Shown: positions 26,502 to 34,451 of the stretch, piece by piece
How the letters are laid out: every line of letters starts with the position of its first letter
Position numbering within the stretch: position 1 is the stretch's first letter
Source: Candidatus Thorarchaeota archaeon SMTZ1-83
GTDB lineage: Archaea; Asgardarchaeota; Thorarchaeia; Thorarchaeales; Thorarchaeaceae
Assembly (NCBI GenBank): GCA_001563325.1
Contig: LRSK01000059.1
Span: 1 to 54,843 of the forward strand
Length of the DNA: 54,843 nucleotides
Reading direction: 5' to 3'
Program-made: the position numbers and the translations under genes
Notes under the pieces: model-generated
Databases searched by the model: none
What the model saw: only the letters and a program-made list of their open reading frames with translations
What the model was told of the DNA's origin: nothing

Positions 26502-27868
26502 TGCAATTGACAGCACAAGTGTCTGAGGAACTACCCGAGGAGATTCTCTCCGAAGGCAGTTCCTTCAGAACCATTCTAGGAAATCGCGACTTTTCCCGAC
26601 TCTGGTTTGGCCAGCTTGTGTCAAATGTCGGTTTCGCCATCAGCTCATTGGCCCTGCTATTCTTTGCCTACCACCTTACCGGGTCCGCTCTGTCGATGGC
26701 CATTCTGGCAATGGCACAGGTCGCACCAGTCGTGATCTTTGCTGGTTTCATCGGCGTATACGTTGACCGATGGAACAGGAAGACAATAATGATTGCGTCA
26801 GACATCACACGCGCATTCCTGATTCTACTCATTCCTCTTGCGCCATTGTTTCCTCCAGTTCTTGCACCGATTGAATGGATCTACCTGCTTACGTTCCTAT
26901 ATGCCATCGCCAACGCTTGGTTCTATCCAGCTAGGAGCGCAGCAATTCCCAATATCGTTGAGTCTGACGAATTGGTGACAGCTAACTCCCTATCACAGAT
27001 GACCTTTCAAGTTGTCCAGTTAACAATTCCTCCTCTCGGGGGCGTACTCGTGGCTCTGCTCGCCCCCGACTACTTCCTTGCCTTCGCAATCAACTCCGTC
27101 ACCTTCATTCTCTCTGCTATAGCACTCAGAGGCATCAAGACATCACTAGTGCCCAAAGAAATGGTGGAGAAAGAGTCTGTTAGGTCGCAGGTAGTTCAAG
27201 GCGCTAGATATGCAGCCAGCAATGTGATTCTTGTCTATCTCTTCGTCTTCGCGATTCTTCTGGCTTCATCATCGGGCATTCTTAATGCACTACTCATTCC
27301 ACATCTAGAGGGTCAACTGGGGATTACAGAGATGCAGTTCGGTATTGTGCTGAGTGCAGGTGCCGCATCAGGGATTGTAGTAGCACTTGTCATGGGCAAT
27401 CGAAAGCGCCTGCCGAAGCCCCTCTACATCGTTGCATCTGCAGGCATTGTTGCTGGGATTGCAGTGCTTGGACTGGCCGGAGCACAAGAATTCTGGCATG
27501 TTCTCCTATCTTGGGCTCTTATAGGATTTGTCGATGTGATGCTGAACATACCTCTGGGCACCTTGATGCAGGAGCTTGTCGTGGACAACTACAGAGGCAG
27601 AGTCTTCGCACTCTTCAACGTCGTCTTCACGGCGGTTCAAGTCTTTGGAATGGGGCTTGGCGGCGTGTGGGCCGAAACGGCCGGATCCACAGTTCCACCA
27701 ATGTTCGGTGCAGCCATAGGACTCCTCTTAGTTTCAGTGCTCGGTGCCGCTGTTGCTGCTAGAAGGAAGCTCCACAGCCGACTAGACATTATGCTGGATG
27801 ACTCGGTTCAAGAAGTTGCTAGAGAAGAAACCGAGTGCACAGAAGTCCTGCTTGAAGTGCCAACCTAG
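26501..27868 (+). CDS. MFS-family exporter (MFS_3/EntS-like)
   Basis: 455 residues from GTG 26501 (MQLTAQVSEELPEE); TTG 26507 or GTG 26519 are alternatives. About twelve hydrophobic helices with the loop-2/3 motif YVDRWNRKTIM and the early NRDFSRLWFGQLVSNVG typical of MFS_3 multidrug/siderophore exporters. Later helices include GFVDVMLNIPLGTLMQELV and NYRGRVFALFNVVFTAVQV. It probably expels a small molecule across the membrane; the substrate is unknown. It is the last gene of a short operon with the two micro-ORFs and is followed by a strong terminator. Confidence 0.92.
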   Translation: MQLTAQVSEELPEEILSEGSSFRTILGNRDFSRLWFGQLVSNVGFAISSLALLFFAYHLTGSALSMAILAMAQVAPVVIFAGFIGVYVDRWNRKTIMIASDITRAFLILLIPLAPLFPPVLAPIEWIYLLTFLYAIANAWFYPARSAAIPNIVESDELVTANSLSQMTFQVVQLTIPPLGGVLVALLAPDYFLAFAINSVTFILSAIALRGIKTSLVPKEMVEKESVRSQVVQGARYAASNVILVYLFVFAILLASSSGILNALLIPHLEGQLGITEMQFGIVLSAGAASGIVVALVMGNRKRLPKPLYIVASAGIVAGIAVLGLAGAQEFWHVLLSWALIGFVDVMLNIPLGTLMQELVVDNYRGRVFALFNVVFTAVQVFGMGLGGVWAETAGSTVPPMFGAAIGLLLVSVLGAAVAARRKLHSRLDIMLDDSVQEVAREETECTEVLLEVPT

Positions 27869-27878
27869 AGCAGGATTT

Positions 27879-27920
27879 GGGCGAGCAGCCGCAAAACCGG
27901 TTCTCGCCCTCCTACTTTTT
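27879..27920 (+). terminator. Terminator hairpin after MFS gene
   Basis: GGGCGAG (27879-27885) pairs perfectly with CTCGCCC (27903-27909) across a 17-base loop, followed by TCCTACTTTTT. It begins 11 bases after the MFS stop. Confidence 0.7.
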
Positions 27921-27979
27921 CCGGTTGAGCCAGGAATCAGAAATGCCGAGGATAACCCTGGGCAACCTGTTCCTAGTGT

Positions 27980-28186
27980 TCATCTCCCGCTCTTCCGACT
28001 CACAAAGCACAAGAGCGCTACTATCCAAATTATGAAGAAGGCTGTGGAAATACTGTCAAGCGTGGCAAACACCTCACTTCCATAGCCTCCCACCAAAGAT
28101 AGGTACAACTGGCCCAGGATAGTAATAAGGAGGCAGATACTCGACACGATGAGTGATACTCTCGCTGAATAGATCTTGTCGTTCAT
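27980..28186 (-). CDS. 68-aa membrane protein with two membrane segments
   Basis: MNDKIYSARVSLIVSSICLL starts an amphipathic to hydrophobic N-terminus; the two membrane segments are about residues 10-32 and 46-62 (AFFIIWIVALLCFVS), ending in a basic RKSGR tail. It lies between the MFS terminator and tRNA-Ser. No family is recognised; composition supports a real membrane protein. Confidence 0.55.
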   Translation of the reverse strand: MNDKIYSARVSLIVSSICLLITILGQLYLSLVGGYGSEVFATLDSISTAFFIIWIVALLCFVSRKSGR

Positions 28187-28340
28187 TCTTGTGGCCTACA
28201 ATCAGGAGATTAGACGTCGAAGGAACTCAGGTCTGAATATTTGAGTAGGACGTTGACAGCAGGTGGCTGCGTCGATAGAAAACGAAGAACGTTCGACTAT
28301 TCGGTAGAATAGACTATGTGAAGACTCTAAACCAGAATGA

Positions 28341-28453
28341 TGGCGCTGGGGGAGGGATTCGAACCCTCGAGTGCATAGCACACTGGATGTTTGCAGGACT
28401 GCTAATAGCTGCCTATAGCAATCCAGCTCCATACCAGGCTTGGATACCCCAGC
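28341..28453 (-). tRNA. tRNA-Ser (GCT) with 27-nt anticodon-loop intron, CCA encoded
   Basis: Acceptor GCTGGGG/CCCCAGC, discriminator G and encoded CCA. The anticodon stem is CTGGA/TCCAG with loop TTGCTA(A), anticodon GCT. The T-arm is GAGGG-TTCGAAT-CCCTC and the long variable arm folds as GTGC-TAT-GCAC, as expected for class II tRNA-Ser. A 27-nt intron (28389-28415) lies at the canonical 37/38 site, with the bulge-helix-bulge central helix TTGC/GCAA and an internal GCTA-T-TAGC hairpin. A TATA-like GTTTATGTG lies upstream on the minus strand. Confidence 0.93.
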
Positions 28454-28529
28454 CTCTGTGAGAACGCGACAAATCGGGAAATCACATTTCACATAAACAT
28501 TGCGTCATGAATCTGAAGAACAGAGCCCA

Positions 28530-30308
28530 TCACGTCACATCTATCACATCAAGAGGGTCTATTGCCTCTACAGTTTCACCCTCCTCTCTCAACCTGACAA
28601 TTGCCAGTTCGTATGCCTTCAGAACGTCTGCCTTCGTGATGAAGCCAACCATTACGTTGGGTATTCTTGGATCTACTACAACTGCGTGTCCTTCGTTTCG
28701 TTCCAGCATGGCATGTAGTACACTGTCCATTGAGCTATCCGGGCTGATATGCAAGAAGTCTGTACTCATCACATCCTTCACCAGTGGTTCGCAGTCATCA
28801 TCCCTTTCGCAAAACAGGTCTTCGGTAATCAGAGTCCCGACTACCAGACCGTCACCGTTGACCACCGGGAATTTGGTATGTTGAGTTTCATCGACAATCC
28901 GGAGGACCTGATTCCTTGTCATCTCGGGGTTGAGCACAGTGGGGTCTTCTGTCATCACTTGAGCAACCTTAGCTTCCTTCAATGCTCCGATGTAGAATCC
29001 TCTTCGCAATCGTACTCCTCTCCTCGACAGTTTCAGAGTATAGATGCTCTCCTCCTCAATTGAGGAGGCTACCAGGAATGAAGTTGACACCGCAATCATA
29101 AGCGGAAGAATCATGGAATAGTCGGTTGTCATCTCCATGATGATTACAATACATGTGATGGGAGCTCTTCCTGCGCCTGCAAACAATGCTGCCATGCCAA
29201 CAACCGCAAAGCCCACCGGCTGAGGAACCAGTCCTGGAAGAAGAATTGAGAAAGCCGCTCCGAAGGCACCTCCGATTGCTGTGCCGATGAAGAGGGTGGG
29301 GGCGAAAACACCACCAGACCCACCAGAGCCAAGGGTCATGGACGTAGCTAGCGCCTTTAACAGCCCAAATATGACCAATGCCGCCAAAGATACACTCCCA
29401 ATTAGAGCAGCATCCATGAAGGCATAACCTACCCCCATGATAGCGGGGAAGTATGGGTTGCCGTAAAAAATCCCGGCATAAGAGAAGGGGCCCTCCATCA
29501 ACATGACAGCCATTGCAAGCAATCCCACCATAAGGCCCCCAATGACTGGAAGAATATGCTTCGGAACCTTCAATCGCTCGTACAAGTCCTCAATGACATA
29601 GAAACCTCTAGTCCAGATTACACTGGCGACGCCAAGCAGAACACCCAGCATAAGGTATAGTACGAGTTCAAAGTAGTTATTCAAGAACAGAATTGGGGCC
29701 TGAAACGATGGTTGTGACCCTAGAAGCGCATTCGCAAGTGCAGTTGCGACAACGGAGGAGAGTATTACGGGTATGATCGAGAATCCGACTATCCCTCCTG
29801 CAATAACCTCAATGCCAAAGAGAGTTCCCCCAAGAGGCGCATTAAAGGTGGCCGCAATGCCTGATGCCACTCCACAGACAACCAACGTCTTGGTCATTCG
29901 CTTGTCAAGCTTCAGGGTGTTCGCAATGGTTGAGCCTACACCACCCCCAATCTGCGCTATAGGACCTTCACGACCACATGACCCTCCCGAACCGATGCAT
30001 ATCGCAGAAGCCAGACTCTTGAGAAGGGGAACTCTCATGCGTATCCTCCCCCCTCGAAATGAGTAGGCGTCCATTATTTCTGGCACTCCGTGTCCCTTTG
30101 CTTCAGGCGCATAGTTCTGTACTATCAATCCGACCAACAATCCACCTAGCGCAGGTATGACAAACCAGCCCCAGATTCCGATTAGTTGTGGAACCAACAC
30201 AAACAATGTGCTAGTTCCAAATATCAGCCATCTGAACCCAACTGCCACCAACCCCGAAACCACGCCGACAACTGCCCCAAGGCTATAGATTCGTATCTGT
30301 TGCCTCAT
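28530..30308 (-). CDS. ClC-family chloride channel/antiporter with C-terminal CBS pair
   Basis: 592 residues from ATG 30308 (MRQQIRIYSLGAVVGVVSG), chosen for AGAGGAG upstream; the frame is open to 30326. Ion-pathway signatures: KGHGVPEIMD, GSGGSCGREGPIAQIGG (the GREGP loop with the gating glutamate) and GSGGSGGVFAPTLFIG (GxFxP). About ten to twelve membrane helices fill the first 430 residues. Two CBS domains follow: VAQVMTEDPTVLNPEMTRNQ and KDVMSTDFLHISPDSSMDSV, which usually bind adenine nucleotides. The glutamates suggest a proton-coupled exchanger, but that cannot be settled by sequence alone. Confidence 0.96.
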   Translation of the reverse strand: MRQQIRIYSLGAVVGVVSGLVAVGFRWLIFGTSTLFVLVPQLIGIWGWFVIPALGGLLVGLIVQNYAPEAKGHGVPEIMDAYSFRGGRIRMRVPLLKSLASAICIGSGGSCGREGPIAQIGGGVGSTIANTLKLDKRMTKTLVVCGVASGIAATFNAPLGGTLFGIEVIAGGIVGFSIIPVILSSVVATALANALLGSQPSFQAPILFLNNYFELVLYLMLGVLLGVASVIWTRGFYVIEDLYERLKVPKHILPVIGGLMVGLLAMAVMLMEGPFSYAGIFYGNPYFPAIMGVGYAFMDAALIGSVSLAALVIFGLLKALATSMTLGSGGSGGVFAPTLFIGTAIGGAFGAAFSILLPGLVPQPVGFAVVGMAALFAGAGRAPITCIVIIMEMTTDYSMILPLMIAVSTSFLVASSIEEESIYTLKLSRRGVRLRRGFYIGALKEAKVAQVMTEDPTVLNPEMTRNQVLRIVDETQHTKFPVVNGDGLVVGTLITEDLFCERDDDCEPLVKDVMSTDFLHISPDSSMDSVLHAMLERNEGHAVVVDPRIPNVMVGFITKADVLKAYELAIVRLREEGETVEAIDPLDVIDVT

Positions 30309-30506
30309 GACTCCTCTTTCTAGCAAATATCAGGTCACCTTCTGCTCAACACTGAAAACAAATGAATTGTCGTTGCAACCGTCAACACAGAACCCAGTTC
30401 TGGGGGAATCCGCGACAGTCTTGAAGCCCCTGACGATTTCAATCATCTCTTAAGTATTCCCATGTCGTAGGTATATCATTCATGACAATAGCAATCTGGA
30501 AAGAGG

Positions 30507-30822
30507 TGCAGCGGCCCCGCAGCGTCGATCGTCCTTCTTCTCAGTGCTATCTATCATCTTTCTCAAAGCAGCGCTCTCTGGGGCTCCACCACCTAGTCTT
30601 AGGGCTGTTCCCGCCAGGGCCTGACCCATTTCGACATTTTGAGCACACTCACAGCAGTCCTACGACTGCTGCTGCGGCTGTGACAGACTCCAGAGACTGC
30701 TCGTCAACGTCCAATGACAGGACACGTGAGCGTCTGGGTTCGTCCTCAGCGTTGGTTACTAGTCCCGGCTATTGCCATACCGGTCACAGGTCGCGGCAAA
30801 CGACCCGACCCTACCCGCTGCA
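30507..30822 (-). ncRNA. ffs: Archaeal signal recognition particle (7S) RNA
   Basis: About 316 nt on the minus strand. The ends pair as helix 1, TGCAGCGG (5') with CCGCTGCA (3'). The Alu domain shows GTCGGGTCGTTTGCCGCGAC followed by CCTGTGACCGG, matching the archaeal CUGURAC core. Helix 6 is CAGCAGTC-GTAG-GACTGCTG with a GNAR tetraloop, the SRP19 site. Helix 8 is GTCAGG-CCC-TGGC-GGG-AACA-GCC, the SRP54 site, with unusual loop bases. A TATA-like GTTTTTACG lies about 30 bases upstream. It scaffolds the particle that targets membrane and secreted proteins. Confidence 0.9.
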
Positions 30823-30875
30823 GTAAAATCAGGAATCAGTTCTCGTAAAAACGTTGCGAAGTGATTACCCAGTGC

Positions 30876-32624
30876 TCAGATGAAGGCACCTGCTGCTCTC
30901 TTAATCTCCGTAATCTCCTGCAAAACCTCGACCTCAGAAGGCGTGAGATCATCCAAGAACTTCTTTCTGATGGCAAGAATGTGCTTGTCAGGCACGTCCG
31001 TATAGAGAGTTTCATCATTCTTGACCTGCCTGCCAATCGTGGGGCCTCTGATGGACACTGCCACTTCCATGCCATTTGTGGCCTCATCTATGGTGACACT
31101 TCTGTCCTGAATCTGAAGAACAGTACCAACACGTCTCCCTTCTGCGTTAATCAGCCCAGTTCTTGGTTTCAGGAGTCCATGCACTCGGACCCCAACTATA
31201 GCTGGGTCCTTCTTTCGGAACACATACTCAGGCATCAACTCTAATTTGCTAGGCCGGATTATCGAACTCAATGACTCGGCCTTTGCCTGTTCTCTCTTTA
31301 CAATGAGCCATGCATTATAATCATCATAGAGTCGATAGATTACTTCGTTAAGGAACGTTTCAACTCCATATTCAGCTGCCAAGTCTTCAATGTCAGCCGC
31401 GAACTTAACGTTGAATCCAAGTATGACTGCATTGAGGGGATTTGTGTCTCCTGCTGCTTTTGCCTCCACAACGTCACGCTTGACTATAGTTCCAACATCT
31501 GCTATCCTCACTGGGACGTTACGGTCCTGTAGGAACTGCGTTACTGCTTCAAGCGAGCCAAGAGTGTCTGTCTTCAGTACGATTCCCGAGGAATCCCTCT
31601 GAATCCGGATAGAGCTTACCTCGTCTCTTACTTTCTGCTTGATTTCCTCAAGGTTCTCGGCGCTGGTTGCCGCATAGACCGGCGCACCTGCCACTGCTCC
31701 CTCTATGTCTGGCGCCACGATCTTGACGCCCGCGGCAGCATGCACCTCCGAAACCGGCGTGAACTTCTCCCTTGGGTCTCTAATCTCATCTAATTCCTTC
31801 GGCTGCAAGAGGGTCCTAATCTTTGCCACTATGACGTCATCAAGCCCACCAACCACAATGGTATCGGTCTTCCTCAGGACGCCCTCGTAGATGATAGTAT
31901 CCAGAGTGATACCAAGCCCCGTTTCCTCTCGAACCTCCAGAATGGCACCCCTTGCCGGTCCTTCGACTATTCGCAGACGGTCTTTCATATACTGCTGAGT
32001 CAGACCGGACAGAACCATCAGCAGTTCGGGTATTCCATCTCCAGTCTTCGCGCTAGTTGGAACGATTGCAATGGTCTTCGTGAAGTCCTGCACCCTGTCG
32101 AATCTCTCTGAGTTATATCCATTTGCAGAAAGCGCTCCCACAATCTCGTAGATGCGCCTGTCAATCTCGCTCTGGGTCGACAATGCTTGAGCCTGTATCG
32201 CCTGGGAGAGGCTCATCGCTTCCTTGTTTCGCCAGCCTGGGACCTTGTCCAGTTTATTTGCAGCCACAAGAAATGGTGTCCTACCGGACTGTAGAATCTT
32301 CAAGGACTCATAGGTCTGAGTGAGAGCTCCTTCGTTGATGTCCACAACGAGAATCGCGATGTCCGCTATTGCCCCTCCTCTCCTGCGGAGGTTCAGGTAC
32401 GCCTCGTGACCAGGCGTGTCAATGAACAGCAGACCATCGATAGTGAGTTCTGTCCTCACGGTCTTCAGGAGGTCACCACAGATCGTCCCTGCAGCTTCAC
32501 GGTCTTGGACAGCAGTGCCACGCATTCTGTCAAGAAGCGAGGTCTTTCCATGATCGATATGACCAAGTACAGTGACAATCGGCGAACGCAACTTTGCACT
32601 CTGCCTTGGCTTGGCCTCAGTCAT
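30876..32624 (-). CDS. infB: Translation initiation factor aIF5B (IF-2 family)
   Basis: 582 residues from ATG 32624 (MTEAKPRQSAKLRSPIVTV), with GAGGTG six bases upstream; the frame stays open to 32660. GTPase motifs are GHIDHGKTS (G1), DTPGHEA (G3) and NKLD (G4). The remaining domains match the archaeal/eukaryotic aIF5B layout, including VKRDVVEAKAAGDTNPLNAV and VFRKKDPAIVGVRV. It promotes subunit joining and initiator tRNA placement. In many Archaea it is co-transcribed after L7Ae-S28e-L24e-ndk; here it follows them on the minus strand with ndk inverted in between. Confidence 0.97.
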   Translation of the reverse strand: MTEAKPRQSAKLRSPIVTVLGHIDHGKTSLLDRMRGTAVQDREAAGTICGDLLKTVRTELTIDGLLFIDTPGHEAYLNLRRRGGAIADIAILVVDINEGALTQTYESLKILQSGRTPFLVAANKLDKVPGWRNKEAMSLSQAIQAQALSTQSEIDRRIYEIVGALSANGYNSERFDRVQDFTKTIAIVPTSAKTGDGIPELLMVLSGLTQQYMKDRLRIVEGPARGAILEVREETGLGITLDTIIYEGVLRKTDTIVVGGLDDVIVAKIRTLLQPKELDEIRDPREKFTPVSEVHAAAGVKIVAPDIEGAVAGAPVYAATSAENLEEIKQKVRDEVSSIRIQRDSSGIVLKTDTLGSLEAVTQFLQDRNVPVRIADVGTIVKRDVVEAKAAGDTNPLNAVILGFNVKFAADIEDLAAEYGVETFLNEVIYRLYDDYNAWLIVKREQAKAESLSSIIRPSKLELMPEYVFRKKDPAIVGVRVHGLLKPRTGLINAEGRRVGTVLQIQDRSVTIDEATNGMEVAVSIRGPTIGRQVKNDETLYTDVPDKHILAIRKKFLDDLTPSEVEVLQEITEIKRAAGAFI

Positions 32625-32775
32625 GGGTGACACCTCACAAGAAGACTTGCAGCCGACCATGAGCTGACGTTTATGAAACTATTGCTTGAGCCGGTTCGCG
32701 AAGCAGTCGGGTCATAAGCCTAAAATAGGTCCTTCCTGCGTCGCGACTACAAGACAAGTGATAGATGTGGCTGTC

Positions 32776-33438
32776 ATGGAGCGCTCCCTCGTCATAGTCA
32801 AACCAGATGGTACAGTTCGGAGAAGTGTTGGTGCACGTGTCCTGAAGGCTTTCATGGATCGAGGCTATCAAGTCAAGGCATTCAAGGAGATGAAGGTTTC
32901 CGAGTCATTGGCCAAGATGCACTACGATGTTCACAAGGAGAAACCCTTCTTCCCCTGGTTGGTCCAGTTTATCAGCTCTGCTCCAGTTCTAGCAATGATT
33001 CTTGAGGCAGATGATGTTATTCAAGGGGTACGAGATGCTCTTGGTGCCACCTTTGTGCAGAAGGCTGCACCTGAATCGCTCCGAGGCAAGTACGGCATAT
33101 GGGCAGGAGTCAATATTGCACATGCATCGGACGCCCCAGAAACCGCAGCAACTGAGATTGCACTCTGGACCCAAGAGGGCGGTCTTACTGAGTCTGAAGA
33201 TGCAGACGACCTTGCGCGCACCTACATCGAAAAGTATGCGAAGACGGATATAGACTACACCGTAGAGATTCGGAATCAAGTAAGAGCATCAATCGAGAAG
33301 GGCGATGTTTCAAATCATGTGTTGGAATCGTTGGAAGCGCTCTTTGGGAAAGACTCTGAGGGAGTACCAGAGAGTGACATAAGAGCCCTCGCCCAGGCTG
33401 TCTTCGACTTCATTGAAGAAGAGGTTGAGAGGCAATAA
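32776..33438 (+). CDS. ndk: Nucleoside diphosphate kinase with ~80-aa C-terminal extension
   Basis: 220 residues from ATG 32776 (MERSLVIVKPDGTVRRSVG), the standard NDK start; a TATA-like CCTAAAATA is about 60 bases upstream. Family residues are present: VKPDG (Lys), HYDVHKEKPFF, and NIAHASDAPETAATEI with the phosphorylated histidine. The enzyme equilibrates NTP pools through a phosphohistidine. Usual length is 135-155 residues; here a helical acidic extension follows (LARTYIEKYAKTDIDYTVEI ... FDFIEEEVERQ). The gene runs opposite to the surrounding L24e-S28e-L7Ae and infB genes. Confidence 0.95.
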   Translation: MERSLVIVKPDGTVRRSVGARVLKAFMDRGYQVKAFKEMKVSESLAKMHYDVHKEKPFFPWLVQFISSAPVLAMILEADDVIQGVRDALGATFVQKAAPESLRGKYGIWAGVNIAHASDAPETAATEIALWTQEGGLTESEDADDLARTYIEKYAKTDIDYTVEIRNQVRASIEKGDVSNHVLESLEALFGKDSEGVPESDIRALAQAVFDFIEEEVERQ

Positions 33439-33485
33439 GGTCCTCAGATGGCACATCGTGCCACTTAGGATATCAATCTGAGATT

Positions 33486-33683
33486 CTATTTGGTCCTACC
33501 GCCTTTCTCGAAACCTGCAGTCCACTTTGTGGCCCTTGGCTTCATCTTGCGTTTCAGTCTAGCAGTCTTGCATTTGTTAGAACAGAACCAAAGGACTGCA
33601 CCATCCTTTGTCTGCACAAATGCTGAGCCTGTACCTGGTTCGATGTCTTTTCCACAGAAGATGCAGCGTTGTGTTCCGACCAT
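33486..33683 (-). CDS. rpl24e: Ribosomal protein L24e (eL24)
   Basis: 65 residues. The zinc-binding pattern is RCIFCGKDIEPGTG and WFCSNKCKTARLKRK, with four cysteines, followed by PRATKWTAGF, typical of archaeal L24e. It sits near the factor-binding region of the large subunit. It follows S28e by 7 bases and is convergent with ndk (47 bases apart). Confidence 0.96.
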   Translation of the reverse strand: MVGTQRCIFCGKDIEPGTGSAFVQTKDGAVLWFCSNKCKTARLKRKMKPRATKWTAGFEKGGRTK

Positions 33684-33690
33684 CTCTAGT

Positions 33691-33921
33691 CTAGCGCCTC
33701 CTCATCTTCCTGGCTTCTCGTTCTGTTTCACGGAGTATCAGAATATCTCCCATTCTGACAGGTCCCTTTACGTTGCGCGTGAGGACTCTCCCCTTGTCTC
33801 TGCCATCCAGAATCTTGACACGAACCTGAGAGATCTCTCCAGTCACTCCGGTTCGTCCTAGCAACTGAATCACTTCAGCGGGGATTGCCGGGGTAACAAC
33901 TTCTTCGTCTTTCTTGCTCAT
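33691..33921 (-). CDS. rps28e: Ribosomal protein S28e (eS28)
   Basis: 76 residues. The OB-like S28e sequence is clear: [20 protein letters not shown] then [20 protein letters not shown] and the family's terminal [15 protein letters not shown] small-subunit protein near the mRNA exit. It lies between L7Ae and L24e in the common archaeal operon order. Confidence 0.97.
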   Translation of the reverse strand: MSKKDEEVVTPAIPAEVIQLLGRTGVTGEISQVRVKILDGRDKGRVLTRNVKGPVRMGDILILRETEREARKMRRR

Positions 33922-33939
33922 TGAAAGCCATCACCTGAG

Positions 33940-34311
33940 TCACTTACGTAGCGCACCGATCTTCTCAATCACATCGGACACTAGGTCCTTTGCTTTTCCC
34001 TCGACAACAATCGCAACCGCTGCCGTAGGTCTCTCAATCCCCGCGGCAGTTCCAAGTTCTCTCTTATTTGGCACGAAGATGTAGGGGGCCTTGCGGTCGT
34101 CGCAGAGTCCTGGGATATACATGATCACTTCGGCTGGTTCGACATCTTCTGCCACAATCACCAGACGAGCAATTCCACGCTCGATACTCTTCGTGGTTTC
34201 ATTGATTCCTTTCTTGATTCGACCTGTGTCTTTGGCTATCTCAAGAGCCTCAAGGGCTTTCTTCTGAAGCTCCTCAGTAGCTTCCCATTCAACGAATGAC
34301 GGCTTTGGCAT
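33940..34311 (-). CDS. rpl7ae: Ribosomal protein L7Ae (eL8), kink-turn RNA-binding protein
   Basis: 123 residues from ATG 34311 (MPKPSFVEWEATEELQKKAL), preceded by GAGGT at good spacing; the frame is open to 34455 but the longer form overlaps the promoter. RNA-binding motif: RIKKGINETTKSIERGIARL and VIVAEDVEPAEVIMYIPGLC, with the loop GTAAGIERPTAAVAI. L7Ae serves the ribosome, box C/D and H/ACA RNPs and archaeal RNase P by binding kink-turns. First gene of the L7Ae-S28e-L24e operon. Confidence 0.97.
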   Translation of the reverse strand: MPKPSFVEWEATEELQKKALEALEIAKDTGRIKKGINETTKSIERGIARLVIVAEDVEPAEVIMYIPGLCDDRKAPYIFVPNKRELGTAAGIERPTAAVAIVVEGKAKDLVSDVIEKIGALRK

Positions 34312-34410
34312 CTTTTTTACCTCTGTTCTCACTTCATTGGTATGAATACAGAACACGCTCCCAATCCTGGGGGCGTTCTCCCCCGCCCAGATTCCAGATT
34401 CTTTTAAAAC
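34312..34410 (-). promoter_or_regulatory. Promoter and structured leader of the L7Ae operon
   Basis: A strong TATA box, GTTTTAAAAG, lies at 34410-34401 on the minus strand, about 90-100 bases before the L7Ae ATG. The predicted leader of about 65 nt can fold into GGGCG/CGCCC and, just before the ribosome site, TGTTCT/AGAACA enclosing TTCAT/ATGAA. Such a hairpin next to GAGGT could bind L7Ae itself. Autoregulation through a leader kink-turn is known for archaeal L7Ae; a perfect kink-turn consensus is not evident here. Confidence 0.5.
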
Positions 34411-34451
34411 TGCCGAAGTGTCAGAAGCTGGCCTCTTCCACCAGACCGAGC

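Noticed and set aside
28202..28492. 96-codon minus-strand frame
   Set aside because: It overlaps tRNA-Ser and has no protein signals.
30482..30826. 114-codon plus-strand frame
   Set aside because: It is antisense to the SRP RNA, which explains the openness and odd composition.
30811..30840. GCAGTAAAATC as a fourth copy of the intergenic repeat
   Set aside because: Only AGTAAAATC matches; the TCCGCG half is absent.
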